A DNA stretch of 64,000 bases from Bacteroidota bacterium. GTDB lineage: Bacteria > Bacteroidota > Bacteroidia > Chitinophagales > LD1. This document shows, piece by piece, positions 25,486 to 34,392 of this stretch (its first letter is position 1; each line of letters opens with the position of its first letter). Under the pieces are notes generated by a model. It did no database searches. It worked only from the letters and a program-made list of their open reading frames with translations, and was not told where the DNA came from. The position numbers and the translations under genes are program-made. Where the stretch lies: the NCBI GenBank assembly GCA_947475165.1, contig CANJLD010000005.1, forward strand, positions 1 through 64,000, in the 5' to 3' direction.

Positions 25486-26492
25486 GTCAATGGAATTTTA
25501 ACGGTGAAAGAATGACTCTTCTCAATTACTTCTACCTGTTTGTCTGAAATAAAACGATATAGGTTTTTCAGGTTCTCTAAGCCATGCTTGTTCGAAATTT
25601 CAATGGCATCCTTTTTCTGTAAGTTATTTTCAACTGAAAGATAATCGTCTTCCGTTTTTATCCTGATAACAAGAGGCGAATCTTTAGACGTAGTGTTATG
25701 CTTGGCAGCATTCTCAATTAAAATTTGCAGCGTAACCGGTACAATCATTTTCTCTTTTGACTCCTCATTGATATCAAACAACACCTTCAAGCCTCCGTCA
25801 AATCTGGTTTCAAGCAGTTTAATATAATGGTTCACAAAGTTTATTTCCGTTTGCAGACTAACCGTATTCTTCTCTTTGTTCTCTAACACATACCGGTAAA
25901 CCTTAGAAAGTTGTTGCAGGAAATCGGAAGCCAGTTGAGGGTTTTCAAAAATTAACGAGTTGAGCGATGAAAGCGCATTGAACAGAAAGTGCGGGTTCAA
26001 TTGGTTCTTTAGATTATCGTATTGCACCAGTGCTTTCTCTTTCTCCAATTCTGCGGCAACAATTTTTTCCTGTTTCCACTGCACAAAAAAGTGATAGCCG
26101 AAAATGGAAAGCGTAACACTAAGCACCATAAAAATATTGAGCGCATAAGTTGCTACCAAAATTTCAGGCGATGGATGAAAAGGAAATTGGTCGTAAAACA
26201 AAACATACGGAACCGTGCGGATAAGCACCAGCACCGTAAGCGTTACAAAAAACTGAATAGAGATTCGCTTCAGCGGACTCCTCTCAAAAGGATAAATTTT
26301 GTCGAGATAAATATCGATAACCCGAATAATGTATCCGAAAAACAAAATGAAAACCAAGCCGACAGCACTTGTGGCTATTTGCCATTCTATACTCTGGCTG
26401 ATAAAGAAAACAGTTTTCACTACCGTGAATACCACGTATATAAAAGCAACAATGCCCAGTGCAATTTTTGTTTCTTCTTTAATCTTCATCAT
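25482..26492 (-). CDS. LytS/YehU-type sensor histidine kinase
   Basis: 336 residues. Four membrane helices in residues ~10-145 (e.g. IALGIVAFIYVVFTVVKTVF, VFILFFGYIIRVIDIYL), then a helical linker and the His_kinase domain: LKNQLNPHFLFNALSSLNSL with the phosphoacceptor His, and the ATP-binding N-box IPVTLQILIENAAKHN-like stretch. It lacks a long extracytoplasmic domain, so the signal is probably sensed within the membrane. It overlaps the upstream ATPase gene by 4 bp (ATGA) and the downstream regulator gene by 4 bp. Confidence 0.93.
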   Translation of the reverse strand: MMKIKEETKIALGIVAFIYVVFTVVKTVFFISQSIEWQIATSAVGLVFILFFGYIIRVIDIYLDKIYPFERSPLKRISIQFFVTLTVLVLIRTVPYVLFYDQFPFHPSPEILVATYALNIFMVLSVTLSIFGYHFFVQWKQEKIVAAELEKEKALVQYDNLKNQLNPHFLFNALSSLNSLIFENPQLASDFLQQLSKVYRYVLENKEKNTVSLQTEINFVNHYIKLLETRFDGGLKVLFDINEESKEKMIVPVTLQILIENAAKHNTTSKDSPLVIRIKTEDDYLSVENNLQKKDAIEISNKHGLENLKNLYRFISDKQVEVIEKSHSFTVKIPLT

Positions 26493-27226
26493 TTTACTAT
26501 TTCGCCATCCTTCATTTCAATAATTCTATCGGTGTTCTGTGCAAACTCATTATCGTGTGTTACAGCAATAATGGTTTGCTTCTTATTCTTCGAAAGGTCT
26601 TTCAATATATCAAAAACAATTTGCGTATTGGCAGAATCCAGGTTACCGGTTGGTTCATCGCCCATAATTATTGTCGGGTCGTTTACTAAAGCGCGGGCGA
26701 TAGCAACGCGCTGTTGCTGACCACCGGAAAGTTTAGAAGAAAGCTTGGTGGCAAAGTTCTGCATGTCGAGCCACTTCAGTTTTTCGTAAGCCCTGTCCTC
26801 ACATTCGCTTTTCGAATATTTGCCGAGTTTCTCAGCCGGCAGCATTACATTCTTTAAAGCCGAAAACTCCGGCAACAGAAAGTGAAACTGAAATACAAAA
26901 CCGATATGCTCGTTACGGAACTTAGCCAGTTCGTTTTGTGTTTGACCGGTGAGCAACACATCGTTCACATAAATCTGACCGGTGTAATCGGTATCCATAG
27001 TGGAAAGCAAATACAGCAAAGTAGATTTACCGCAGCCGCTCTTACCTACAATAGAAACAAACTGTCCCCGCGGCACTTCAAATGAAACATCCTTCAGTAC
27101 ATGAAACTCCTCGGGCTCGTTAAAGTATTTGTTGAGGTTGTTTGCGCGGAGAACCACAGCCCCCTCTAAATCTCCCCCTACAGGGGAGACTTTAGTTTTG
27201 TCCTTAGTTGAAATTTCAGTTTTCAT
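26489..27226 (-). CDS. ABC transporter ATP-binding protein (MacB/LolD type)
   Basis: 245 residues. Walker A GKSGCGKSTL, signature LSGGQQQRVAIARAL, Walker B IIMGDEPTG, and a final His in AVTHDNEFA; the LolD/MacB subtype is indicated by the DEPTGNLDS run. The first ~25 residues are unusual: the DNA at 27,164-27,196 belongs to a palindromic repeat family (see repeat entries), and it is read in frame as KVSPVGGDLEGAVVL. The ABC domain proper starts at about residue 25 (LRANNLNKYF). With the permease and adaptor it forms a tripartite efflux or lipoprotein/peptide export complex. Confidence 0.95.
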   Translation of the reverse strand: MKTEISTKDKTKVSPVGGDLEGAVVLRANNLNKYFNEPEEFHVLKDVSFEVPRGQFVSIVGKSGCGKSTLLYLLSTMDTDYTGQIYVNDVLLTGQTQNELAKFRNEHIGFVFQFHFLLPEFSALKNVMLPAEKLGKYSKSECEDRAYEKLKWLDMQNFATKLSSKLSGGQQQRVAIARALVNDPTIIMGDEPTGNLDSANTQIVFDILKDLSKNKKQTIIAVTHDNEFAQNTDRIIEMKDGEIVK

Positions 27227-27238
27227 TTTGCATTTGTC

Positions 27239-27268
27239 TTTAAGTCCCCTTTCGGGGATTTAGGGGTG
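27239..27268. repeat. AAGTCCCCTT-type palindromic repeat
   Basis: Centre TAAGTCCCCTTTCGGGGATTTAGGGG: CCCC/GGGG arms separated by a few bases. It fills the space between the ATPase and permease genes. Copies: 27,164-27,196 (inverted, inside the ATPase gene), 28,541-28,570 and 58,058-58,109. Confidence 0.75.
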
Positions 27269-28528
27269 TTATCCTCTCAATATTGCCACCGGATCAATCT
27301 TTCCTGCTTTTATACTTGGCATTAAACCGGCTATAAATGTGGTGATGATTCCAAAGCCCATACCGAACGCATAATGTTTTAAATGAAACACCACCGGAAA
27401 GTGCGTGATGCTGATAAAATCATTCTTCGGGAACGGCAGATTGTAAACGCCACTACTCAAAATAAAGCCAAGCACCAAACCGGTAAGCGCACCGAATATT
27501 CCTATGGTAACACTCTCCGTCAAAAATATCTGACGGATATCACCGGATGAAAAGCCCTGTGCCTTTAGTATGGCAATGTCTTTCAATTTATTCTGAATGG
27601 TCATACTCATAATGTTGTAGATACCGAAACCCGCAACCACCAGCAGCGTAAACGAAACTACAAAGGTCATCACATTGCGAATCAGAATAGAAACCATCGC
27701 GCTGGCGTTGGTTGTTTTCCAGTCGTCAGCTTTGTAGCCGTAGCGTTTGCTTAATTCCGCAGCCATCTCTGTTGCTTGGTCATAGTCCTTCAACTTCATC
27801 GAAATATCAGTAACATATTGATTGTCCTTACCCACCAGCTGCTGCACCTTCGAAAGATTTACATAACACTTTACATTATCTAGCGAGCCTATGCCGAACT
27901 GGAATGTTCCCACTACTCTAAAGCGCATGGCTGTTCCTTTCGGTGTGGCGAGCGTTACTAAATCACCCACATTTACATTCAGCTTATTCGCCAAACCGTG
28001 ACCCATTAAAATTCCATTATCAATCGTCAGCAGGTTTTCAATCTTACCGGTCTTCATTTTATCATACATACCGGTTAGCTGCGCTTCTTCCAGAATGTTT
28101 ACTCCGCTCAGCGAGCCGTTAATCTGCACCGGTCCGCTTACGTAAAACACCTGTGTGGCTAGTGTGGGGCTAACCGCCAGCACTCTTTCATCTCTTTTTA
28201 AGTCGGCTATAATGCGACTGCTGTTTTTAATATCCGGTGTAATATCTTTCGGCTTTGGGTGATGAATTACATTCAGCACCTTACCGGTGTCCGAAATTTC
28301 ATCGAGAATGGAATGCGAGAAATCTGTTTTTATATCGTTGTAAATGCGCACATCGGGTGTTGACGAAAGCAAAGTATCTTCCAGAAACTCGTTGAACCCT
28401 TGCATGAAACTTATCATGAGTATATACATTCCAATACCGAAGGTCACACCCAGCATAGCAATAAGCGTTTGCCTCGGCTTGGCGAGCAGGTGGGTTTTAG
28501 CTATCTCAAAATTTACACGCGTTGCCAT
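27269..28528 (-). CDS. ABC transporter permease (MacB/FtsX/LolE type)
   Basis: 419 residues. The topology is of the FtsX/MacB type: one N-terminal membrane helix (LIAMLGVTFGIGMYILMISF), a large extracytoplasmic MacB-PCD-type domain (about 45-280), then three helices (FVVSFTLLVVAGFGIYNIM, VTIGIFGALTGLVLGFIL, AFGMGFGIITTFIAGLMPS). The typical MacB linker NIMSMTIQNKLKDIAILKAQG follows the second helix. The final residues are KIDPVAILRG. Genes for the ATPase and the adaptor flank it, with palindromic repeats in both gaps. Confidence 0.93.
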   Translation of the reverse strand: MATRVNFEIAKTHLLAKPRQTLIAMLGVTFGIGMYILMISFMQGFNEFLEDTLLSSTPDVRIYNDIKTDFSHSILDEISDTGKVLNVIHHPKPKDITPDIKNSSRIIADLKRDERVLAVSPTLATQVFYVSGPVQINGSLSGVNILEEAQLTGMYDKMKTGKIENLLTIDNGILMGHGLANKLNVNVGDLVTLATPKGTAMRFRVVGTFQFGIGSLDNVKCYVNLSKVQQLVGKDNQYVTDISMKLKDYDQATEMAAELSKRYGYKADDWKTTNASAMVSILIRNVMTFVVSFTLLVVAGFGIYNIMSMTIQNKLKDIAILKAQGFSSGDIRQIFLTESVTIGIFGALTGLVLGFILSSGVYNLPFPKNDFISITHFPVVFHLKHYAFGMGFGIITTFIAGLMPSIKAGKIDPVAILRG

Positions 28529-28540
28529 TTGTGTTTTGTA

Positions 28541-28570
28541 TTTAAGTCCCCTTCAGGGGATTTCGGAGTT
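28541..28570. repeat. AAGTCCCCTT-type palindromic repeat
   Basis: TTAAGTCCCCTTCAGGGGATTTCGGAG, between the permease start and the adaptor stop. A third copy of the family in this operon. Confidence 0.75.
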
Positions 28571-29687
28571 ATTTTACTTTCGGAATTACCACTTCGTCCT
28601 CTGCCTTAATTCCTTCCACCACTTCCACATACTCCAGGTTCTCTAAACCTTTTTTAATTTTTACTTTCTTGTTTATGCCATACGATTTCACTTCCACTTC
28701 ATCGTTTGCCTGCACTACGTTCTTCGGAATAATCAACGCGTTCTCTTTATGGGCAATAATGATGTTCGCCTCTACCGATATATGCACAAAATTCATTTCG
28801 TAGTTCTCTACAAACTCCGCCTCCACTTTAAAACTCTGGTCCTGCTGATTCATATTCGGGTAAATACGGCTCACTTTCGCCTTGTAAGTTTTGCTTCCGC
28901 TCACATCCATCTTCACTATCACCTCCTGACCAATCTTTACCTTATCAATATCCTGCTGGTCTACACTCAACTCCAGAATCTTCGCACCCTTCTCTCCTAC
29001 TATCGCCACCAGCTCTGTTCTGCGCACCGCCTCGCCTAAATCTTTATAAGTTTCGTAAACCATTCCCTCCATCACACTGCAGATAGAATAATTTCCATAA
29101 TCAAGATTAGACGCTGCTACAACGCTTTGTGCATTTTTCAATTCTACTTGCAACTGGTCTTTGGTGCGTCTTAAACCCTCGTTGACCGATTTTAAATCGT
29201 TACCCGAAACTTCATAAGCCAGCGCGGCCTGGTCAAACTGCGCTTTGGTAATTGCCTGTGCATCAAACATGTTTTTGTAGCGCACATAATTCAGCGAGTC
29301 GTTTTTAAACTTCGCTTCGGCACTACGTATCTTGTTTTTCAAATCCAGCAGCACCGGGGAGTTATCGCCCGCATTCATCCTCGCCAAATCGTAAGCCGAT
29401 GAACTTGCCCCTAGCTTAGCCCCGCTGGCATCGTTCTGAATTTTATAAATCTCTTCCCCGCGCTTTATGTCATCGCCACCGTCTTTACTTTTAGAAACGA
29501 TGTAGCCATCGCTGAGCGAAAAAACTTTGTACTCATTCTTCGGCACTAAAAAGCCGGAAGCATACACTGCTTCGGTAATTGCTTTGCGCTCGGGCTTAAT
29601 GGTTTTGGCTTTGTTGCAGGCAGCCACCATCAACAGGCTAATGATTATAGCGGTAACAGGAATGGCGAGGAAAAATTTCTTGTTCAT
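28569..29687 (-). CDS. Periplasmic adaptor (membrane fusion) lipoprotein, MacA/HlyD type
   Basis: 372 residues from the ATG at 29687, giving a clean signal peptide (MNKKFFLAIPVTAIIIS...) with lipobox Cys in VAACN. A barrel-sandwich start (EAVYASGFLVPKNEYKVFSL), a long alpha-helical hairpin (about 110-200, ARMNAGDNSPVLLDLKN, LRRTKDQLQVELKNAQSV), then the beta-barrel and membrane-proximal domains (GEAVRRTELVAIVGEKGAKI, ELSVDQQDIDKVKIGQEVIV). This is the third component of the ABC exporter operon, encoded first. Confidence 0.92.
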   Translation of the reverse strand: MNKKFFLAIPVTAIIISLLMVAACNKAKTIKPERKAITEAVYASGFLVPKNEYKVFSLSDGYIVSKSKDGGDDIKRGEEIYKIQNDASGAKLGASSSAYDLARMNAGDNSPVLLDLKNKIRSAEAKFKNDSLNYVRYKNMFDAQAITKAQFDQAALAYEVSGNDLKSVNEGLRRTKDQLQVELKNAQSVVAASNLDYGNYSICSVMEGMVYETYKDLGEAVRRTELVAIVGEKGAKILELSVDQQDIDKVKIGQEVIVKMDVSGSKTYKAKVSRIYPNMNQQDQSFKVEAEFVENYEMNFVHISVEANIIIAHKENALIIPKNVVQANDEVEVKSYGINKKVKIKKGLENLEYVEVVEGIKAEDEVVIPKVK

Positions 29688-29872
29688 ATTTTTTGTTTGC
29701 GGGGCAAATGAAACAAGAGGAATGATGGTGTGCAATTATTTAATAGCCATGCGTTGGGTTAACGGTCTGAACCGTTTAAAAACACAGTTAAACCCAATAT
29801 GACATTGCATATTTTTTTAAATAAACATCTATTTAGGCCGCCAAAATTAAAACGGGGAATAAAAGATACCTA

Positions 29873-31039
<1,167 letters not shown>

Positions 31040-31096
31040 TCTCAATTTATTTGAATTGAATAATTGTTTTTAATTCGCTGTGCAAAATAAACAGAC

Positions 31097-31372
31097 ATGC
31101 AAGACGACAAAAATTTATTTACCGAGAAAGTTCCTGCCGGCAAGCGCACTTATTTTATGGATGTAATGGAAAACCATAAAGGGCATAAGTATATTAAGTT
31201 TACCGAAAGCCGCGCTAACGATGGTGAATTTATTCGCCACACCGTTCGTATTTTTCAGGAAGATTTTGATAAAATATTTACTGCCTTCGATAGCATGAAA
31301 TCGTTCATTCAATCAAACACTCCACCGGTTGAACCGCCTAAAGAAGAAAAAGAAGAAGACCTTAGTTTTTAG
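31097..31372 (+). CDS. PUR-domain (DUF3276) nucleic-acid-binding protein
   Basis: 91 residues. A single PUR repeat: KRTYFMDVMENHKGHKYIKFTES, then RHTVRIFQEDFDKIFTAFDSM, with the beta-beta-beta-beta-alpha pattern of Pur-alpha-type domains; an acidic tail (EPPKEEKEEDLSF) follows. Bacterial members form dimers that bind RNA or single-stranded DNA. The stop codon overlaps the end of the convergent small secreted protein gene by 11 bp. It is transcribed divergently from purT (57 bp apart). Confidence 0.9.
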   Translation: MQDDKNLFTEKVPAGKRTYFMDVMENHKGHKYIKFTESRANDGEFIRHTVRIFQEDFDKIFTAFDSMKSFIQSNTPPVEPPKEEKEEDLSF

Positions 31373-31907
31373 CCGTAATCCAGCTTGGCACTGTTACGCG
31401 GATATTGCTCATTTGCCCTTTCAGCACAATATCTTTTTTACCATCACCTGGGGCACCCCAGCTTCTTAGCTTGCAATTAAAATCTGCCGAAACTCTGAAA
31501 TGCTTTTTATCGCTTTCCCATTCAAATTGGGTAACGGTAATTTTACTCTGCTCTTTTATACTGTAATAATTGGCACTCTCATATTGCATAGCCACAGCCG
31601 AGTAAGCAGGCTCACCGGTTTTATCAGCCTCATAGTTTATTTCAAACTGAATGGTTTCGTTGAACAATCTTCCTTCGCTCATATCGTAGGAAGGTCCGTT
31701 AAACGTAGTGCTGATAACCGTGCGGTTAGGAATGCGCCCGTCCAGCGAGCCATTTTTGTTCATGACCAAACCGCGAAAGAGCTGGTCTTCGCGCAACTGA
31801 AATACCTTGCCATTTATGGTAGCAGAAAAGGCAGACTTGTCAGCTTCCTGAAAGGAAGTTAAGGACAGGCAGGCGAGCAGAAGGAATATTGCTGTCAGAG
31901 TTTTCAT
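31362..31907 (-). CDS. Small secreted protein, paralogue of the 62.9 and 63.6 kb genes, 181 aa
   Basis: Signal peptide MKTLTAIFLLLACLSLTSFQ followed by a beta-rich domain. The C-terminal half (ITVTQFEWESDKKHFRVSAD, then FNCKLRSWGAPGDG, KGQMSNIRVTVPSW) aligns by eye with the proteins at 62,941 and 63,619 (VTKFEWSSDKKSFVISASFD, IQGKIENVTVSVPASA). All three share the order FEW/IEW-S-x-D-K-K, FDCQ/FNCK, I-x-G, N-x-x-V. They belong to an apparent unnamed family of small envelope proteins with a conserved Cys. Its last 11 bp overlap the PUR gene. Confidence 0.75.
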   Translation of the reverse strand: MKTLTAIFLLLACLSLTSFQEADKSAFSATINGKVFQLREDQLFRGLVMNKNGSLDGRIPNRTVISTTFNGPSYDMSEGRLFNETIQFEINYEADKTGEPAYSAVAMQYESANYYSIKEQSKITVTQFEWESDKKHFRVSADFNCKLRSWGAPGDGKKDIVLKGQMSNIRVTVPSWITAKN

Positions 31908-31998
31908 AAACGGGCGCGACTGTATTAAAACGAAACTGCCGGGCTTTTTGCCCGACAGTATAAGTTAAGTGGCTGTAAGAAATTTGTCAAGTGAAAAT

Positions 31999-34371
31999 CT
32001 ACTCTACTACTAAGCTTTTAACCGCGTTAGCCTTTTCGGTTTTTAACTGCACGGTGTAATTGCCTTTAGCTAACTGAGGAAGCTCAACAGCAAGTTCCGG
32101 TTTGCCCGGTTCAAGCATTTGATGTTTCCGGTAGCAAACCTTGCCGGTAGCATCGGTAATAATCAACTCGGCCTGTTGCGTTGCTGTAACGTGAATAGTT
32201 AAATTGAAATTGCCCTTAGATGGATTAGGGAAAATGCTGAAAGCCATTTCGTTCTTCAACTCATTAATACCGGTGCAGGTAATTACATTCCAGCCTATAG
32301 TATCGCGGCTGGCGCAGCCGAAGCTGTTAGTATAATCGTAATAAACAGTTGCCGCGCCAAGGCCTGCTGCTGCCGGGGAGAAGTTATTACCGGTTACACC
32401 GTTACCGGAGTAAGCACCACCGGTAGGGGTAACAAAACCAATCATCGAAAAATCAGCGGCATCTACACAGTAGTCGTTTGTTGTAATAGTAGAGGTTAAT
32501 GCAGTAGCTGCACCTACTTCTAAGGCTACATATACTATACTCTGGCAGCCGTTGTTATCTGTATAAGCATACGGAACATCTGCCACACCCACACCTGCCA
32601 CAGCCGGATTAAAGATAGAATCGTTAGCTACTGCCCCTGAATAATAAAGTCCGCCCAGAGGTTGAACTATACCGCTTAACGAAACAGCAGAATCAGCTAC
32701 ACAGTATTTATTGTTTGTGCTGATAACATTCAAAGCACTGGTATCGTTAACCGTAAACGCAAACGAAGTATGCGAAGCACAACCATACTGATTAGTATAA
32801 GCGTAGTCAACATTGTAATTACCCGCAGCCTGGTTTAAAGAAGTAAACTGATTGTTGCTGACACCGGTGCCCGAATAAACACCACCGGCAGGAGAAACAT
32901 AACCGGCCAAAGGTTGTGCGCCAAGCGTATTGTTACAGAACGGAGTAATGCAATTACATAATGCAAGTACAGTAGTATCATGTGTAACTACATACAGCGA
33001 ATCACTAATAGCCTCGCAGCCTGCATGAAGTGCTTTAGAAACTTTCACCTTATACCAGCCATCTTGCGGTGCGGTGTATTGATAAGAAACAGCTCCGTTT
33101 ATAATCCCATTCACATCGTACCATTGATACGAAAGTGTATCGCCCTCTAAAGCAGAAATAGTGACCGGGCTACAGCCTTCTATCGTGTCTCTCAAAGAAA
33201 TAAAAGCTACCGGATTGCAGTTGGTAGTTTCGGTAAGGCGGTAAACTCTTCCACCGGTACCGCTGCCGCGATAAAGCACATACAATTCACCATTATTATC
33301 TTGCCCGAAACCGGTGTATTGGTTGTTGGTTAAGTTATTCAGCGTATCCGCATCAAAAGTATTTACACCGGCTTGCTTTACGCTAAAGAACTGACCGCTG
33401 CAATAGTCGGTGCATAAATATCTTCCCCATAAAGCACTGTGTTGTGTGCCACGGTAAATGTAACCACCGGTAATAGAACAACTGCTTTGAAAAGAATGAT
33501 TATATTCAAAAACAGGCTCTACAAATCCACTTGAAGCGCAGCCTGAAGTGTTAAAATCATGCGCTCCTTCACGGCATCTCCATCCATAATTTTCACCCCC
33601 CATGCTATTGGCCTGTTGAAAATCAACTTCTTCCCAAGTGCCTTGACCTACATCACCAATCCAAACATCACCGGTAATGCGGTCAATATTACAACGCCAA
33701 GGGTTGCGCAAACCATAAGCCCATACTTCAGGTTTTGCATTTGCAATGCCAACAAAAGGATTGGTAGCAGGAATAGTATAAGTAGTATCAGGGTTACTTA
33801 CGTCTAACCTAAGCAGTTTACCCAAAAACACGTTCTTGTTTTGACCGTTTCCTGCGGGGTCGTTGGCACTTCCGCCATCTCCTTGTGTATCGTATAAGTA
33901 ACCGTCTTTACCAAAAAACAACCCACCGCCATTGTGGTTAGTATAAGGTTGCGTAAAGGTTAGCAGAATTTCTTCGGTTGCCTGATTGGTATAATTAGAA
34001 TCGGTAGCACTTACCTGAAAACGCGAGATTCTTGTTGAACCGGCACCGCTACCGTTAATATAATTCACATAAAAATATCCGTCTTGCTTGTAATTAGGAC
34101 TAAACGCCAAACCAAGCAAACCCTGCTCGTTACCGCTGGATTGTACGCGGGTATGTATATCTAAAAATGGAGTAGCATTAATTACACCGCTCTTGCTCAT
34201 AAGACGGATGTAACCGGCTTGCTCTACTACAAAGATTCTATCGTCACCGCAATTTTGTAAATCTACTGGGCTGGTAAAACCAGTTGCTACCTGCACCAGA
34301 TTTATATTAGGAAGTTGTGCTTCTGCAAGAAGAGAAATACAAAGGGATAAAAAGAAGAAACTCTTTTTCAT
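31999..34371 (-). CDS. Secreted PQQ-dependent sugar dehydrogenase-like protein with T9SS C-terminal domain
   Basis: 790 residues. Signal peptide, then a six-bladed soluble aldose dehydrogenase-type domain (about 20-375): the catalytic His in TNHNGGGLFFGKDGYLY, the PQQ-binding YGLRNPWR and a following GDVGQ stretch. Residues ~380-710 are Ig-like/PKD-like repeats (GGVYSGTGVSNNQF, GGAYSGNGVTGNNFSPAAAG). The last ~75 residues (FSIFPNPSKGNFNLTIH, GNYTVQLKTE) are a type A T9SS sorting domain. In the family, sugars are oxidised with electrons passed to PQQ. The upstream neighbour encodes a secreted cupredoxin protein. The sugar substrate is unknown. Confidence 0.9.
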   Translation of the reverse strand: MKKSFFFLSLCISLLAEAQLPNINLVQVATGFTSPVDLQNCGDDRIFVVEQAGYIRLMSKSGVINATPFLDIHTRVQSSGNEQGLLGLAFSPNYKQDGYFYVNYINGSGAGSTRISRFQVSATDSNYTNQATEEILLTFTQPYTNHNGGGLFFGKDGYLYDTQGDGGSANDPAGNGQNKNVFLGKLLRLDVSNPDTTYTIPATNPFVGIANAKPEVWAYGLRNPWRCNIDRITGDVWIGDVGQGTWEEVDFQQANSMGGENYGWRCREGAHDFNTSGCASSGFVEPVFEYNHSFQSSCSITGGYIYRGTQHSALWGRYLCTDYCSGQFFSVKQAGVNTFDADTLNNLTNNQYTGFGQDNNGELYVLYRGSGTGGRVYRLTETTNCNPVAFISLRDTIEGCSPVTISALEGDTLSYQWYDVNGIINGAVSYQYTAPQDGWYKVKVSKALHAGCEAISDSLYVVTHDTTVLALCNCITPFCNNTLGAQPLAGYVSPAGGVYSGTGVSNNQFTSLNQAAGNYNVDYAYTNQYGCASHTSFAFTVNDTSALNVISTNNKYCVADSAVSLSGIVQPLGGLYYSGAVANDSIFNPAVAGVGVADVPYAYTDNNGCQSIVYVALEVGAATALTSTITTNDYCVDAADFSMIGFVTPTGGAYSGNGVTGNNFSPAAAGLGAATVYYDYTNSFGCASRDTIGWNVITCTGINELKNEMAFSIFPNPSKGNFNLTIHVTATQQAELIITDATGKVCYRKHQMLEPGKPELAVELPQLAKGNYTVQLKTEKANAVKSLVVE

Positions 34372-34392
34372 GATATTGGTTTAAGTGATTGT

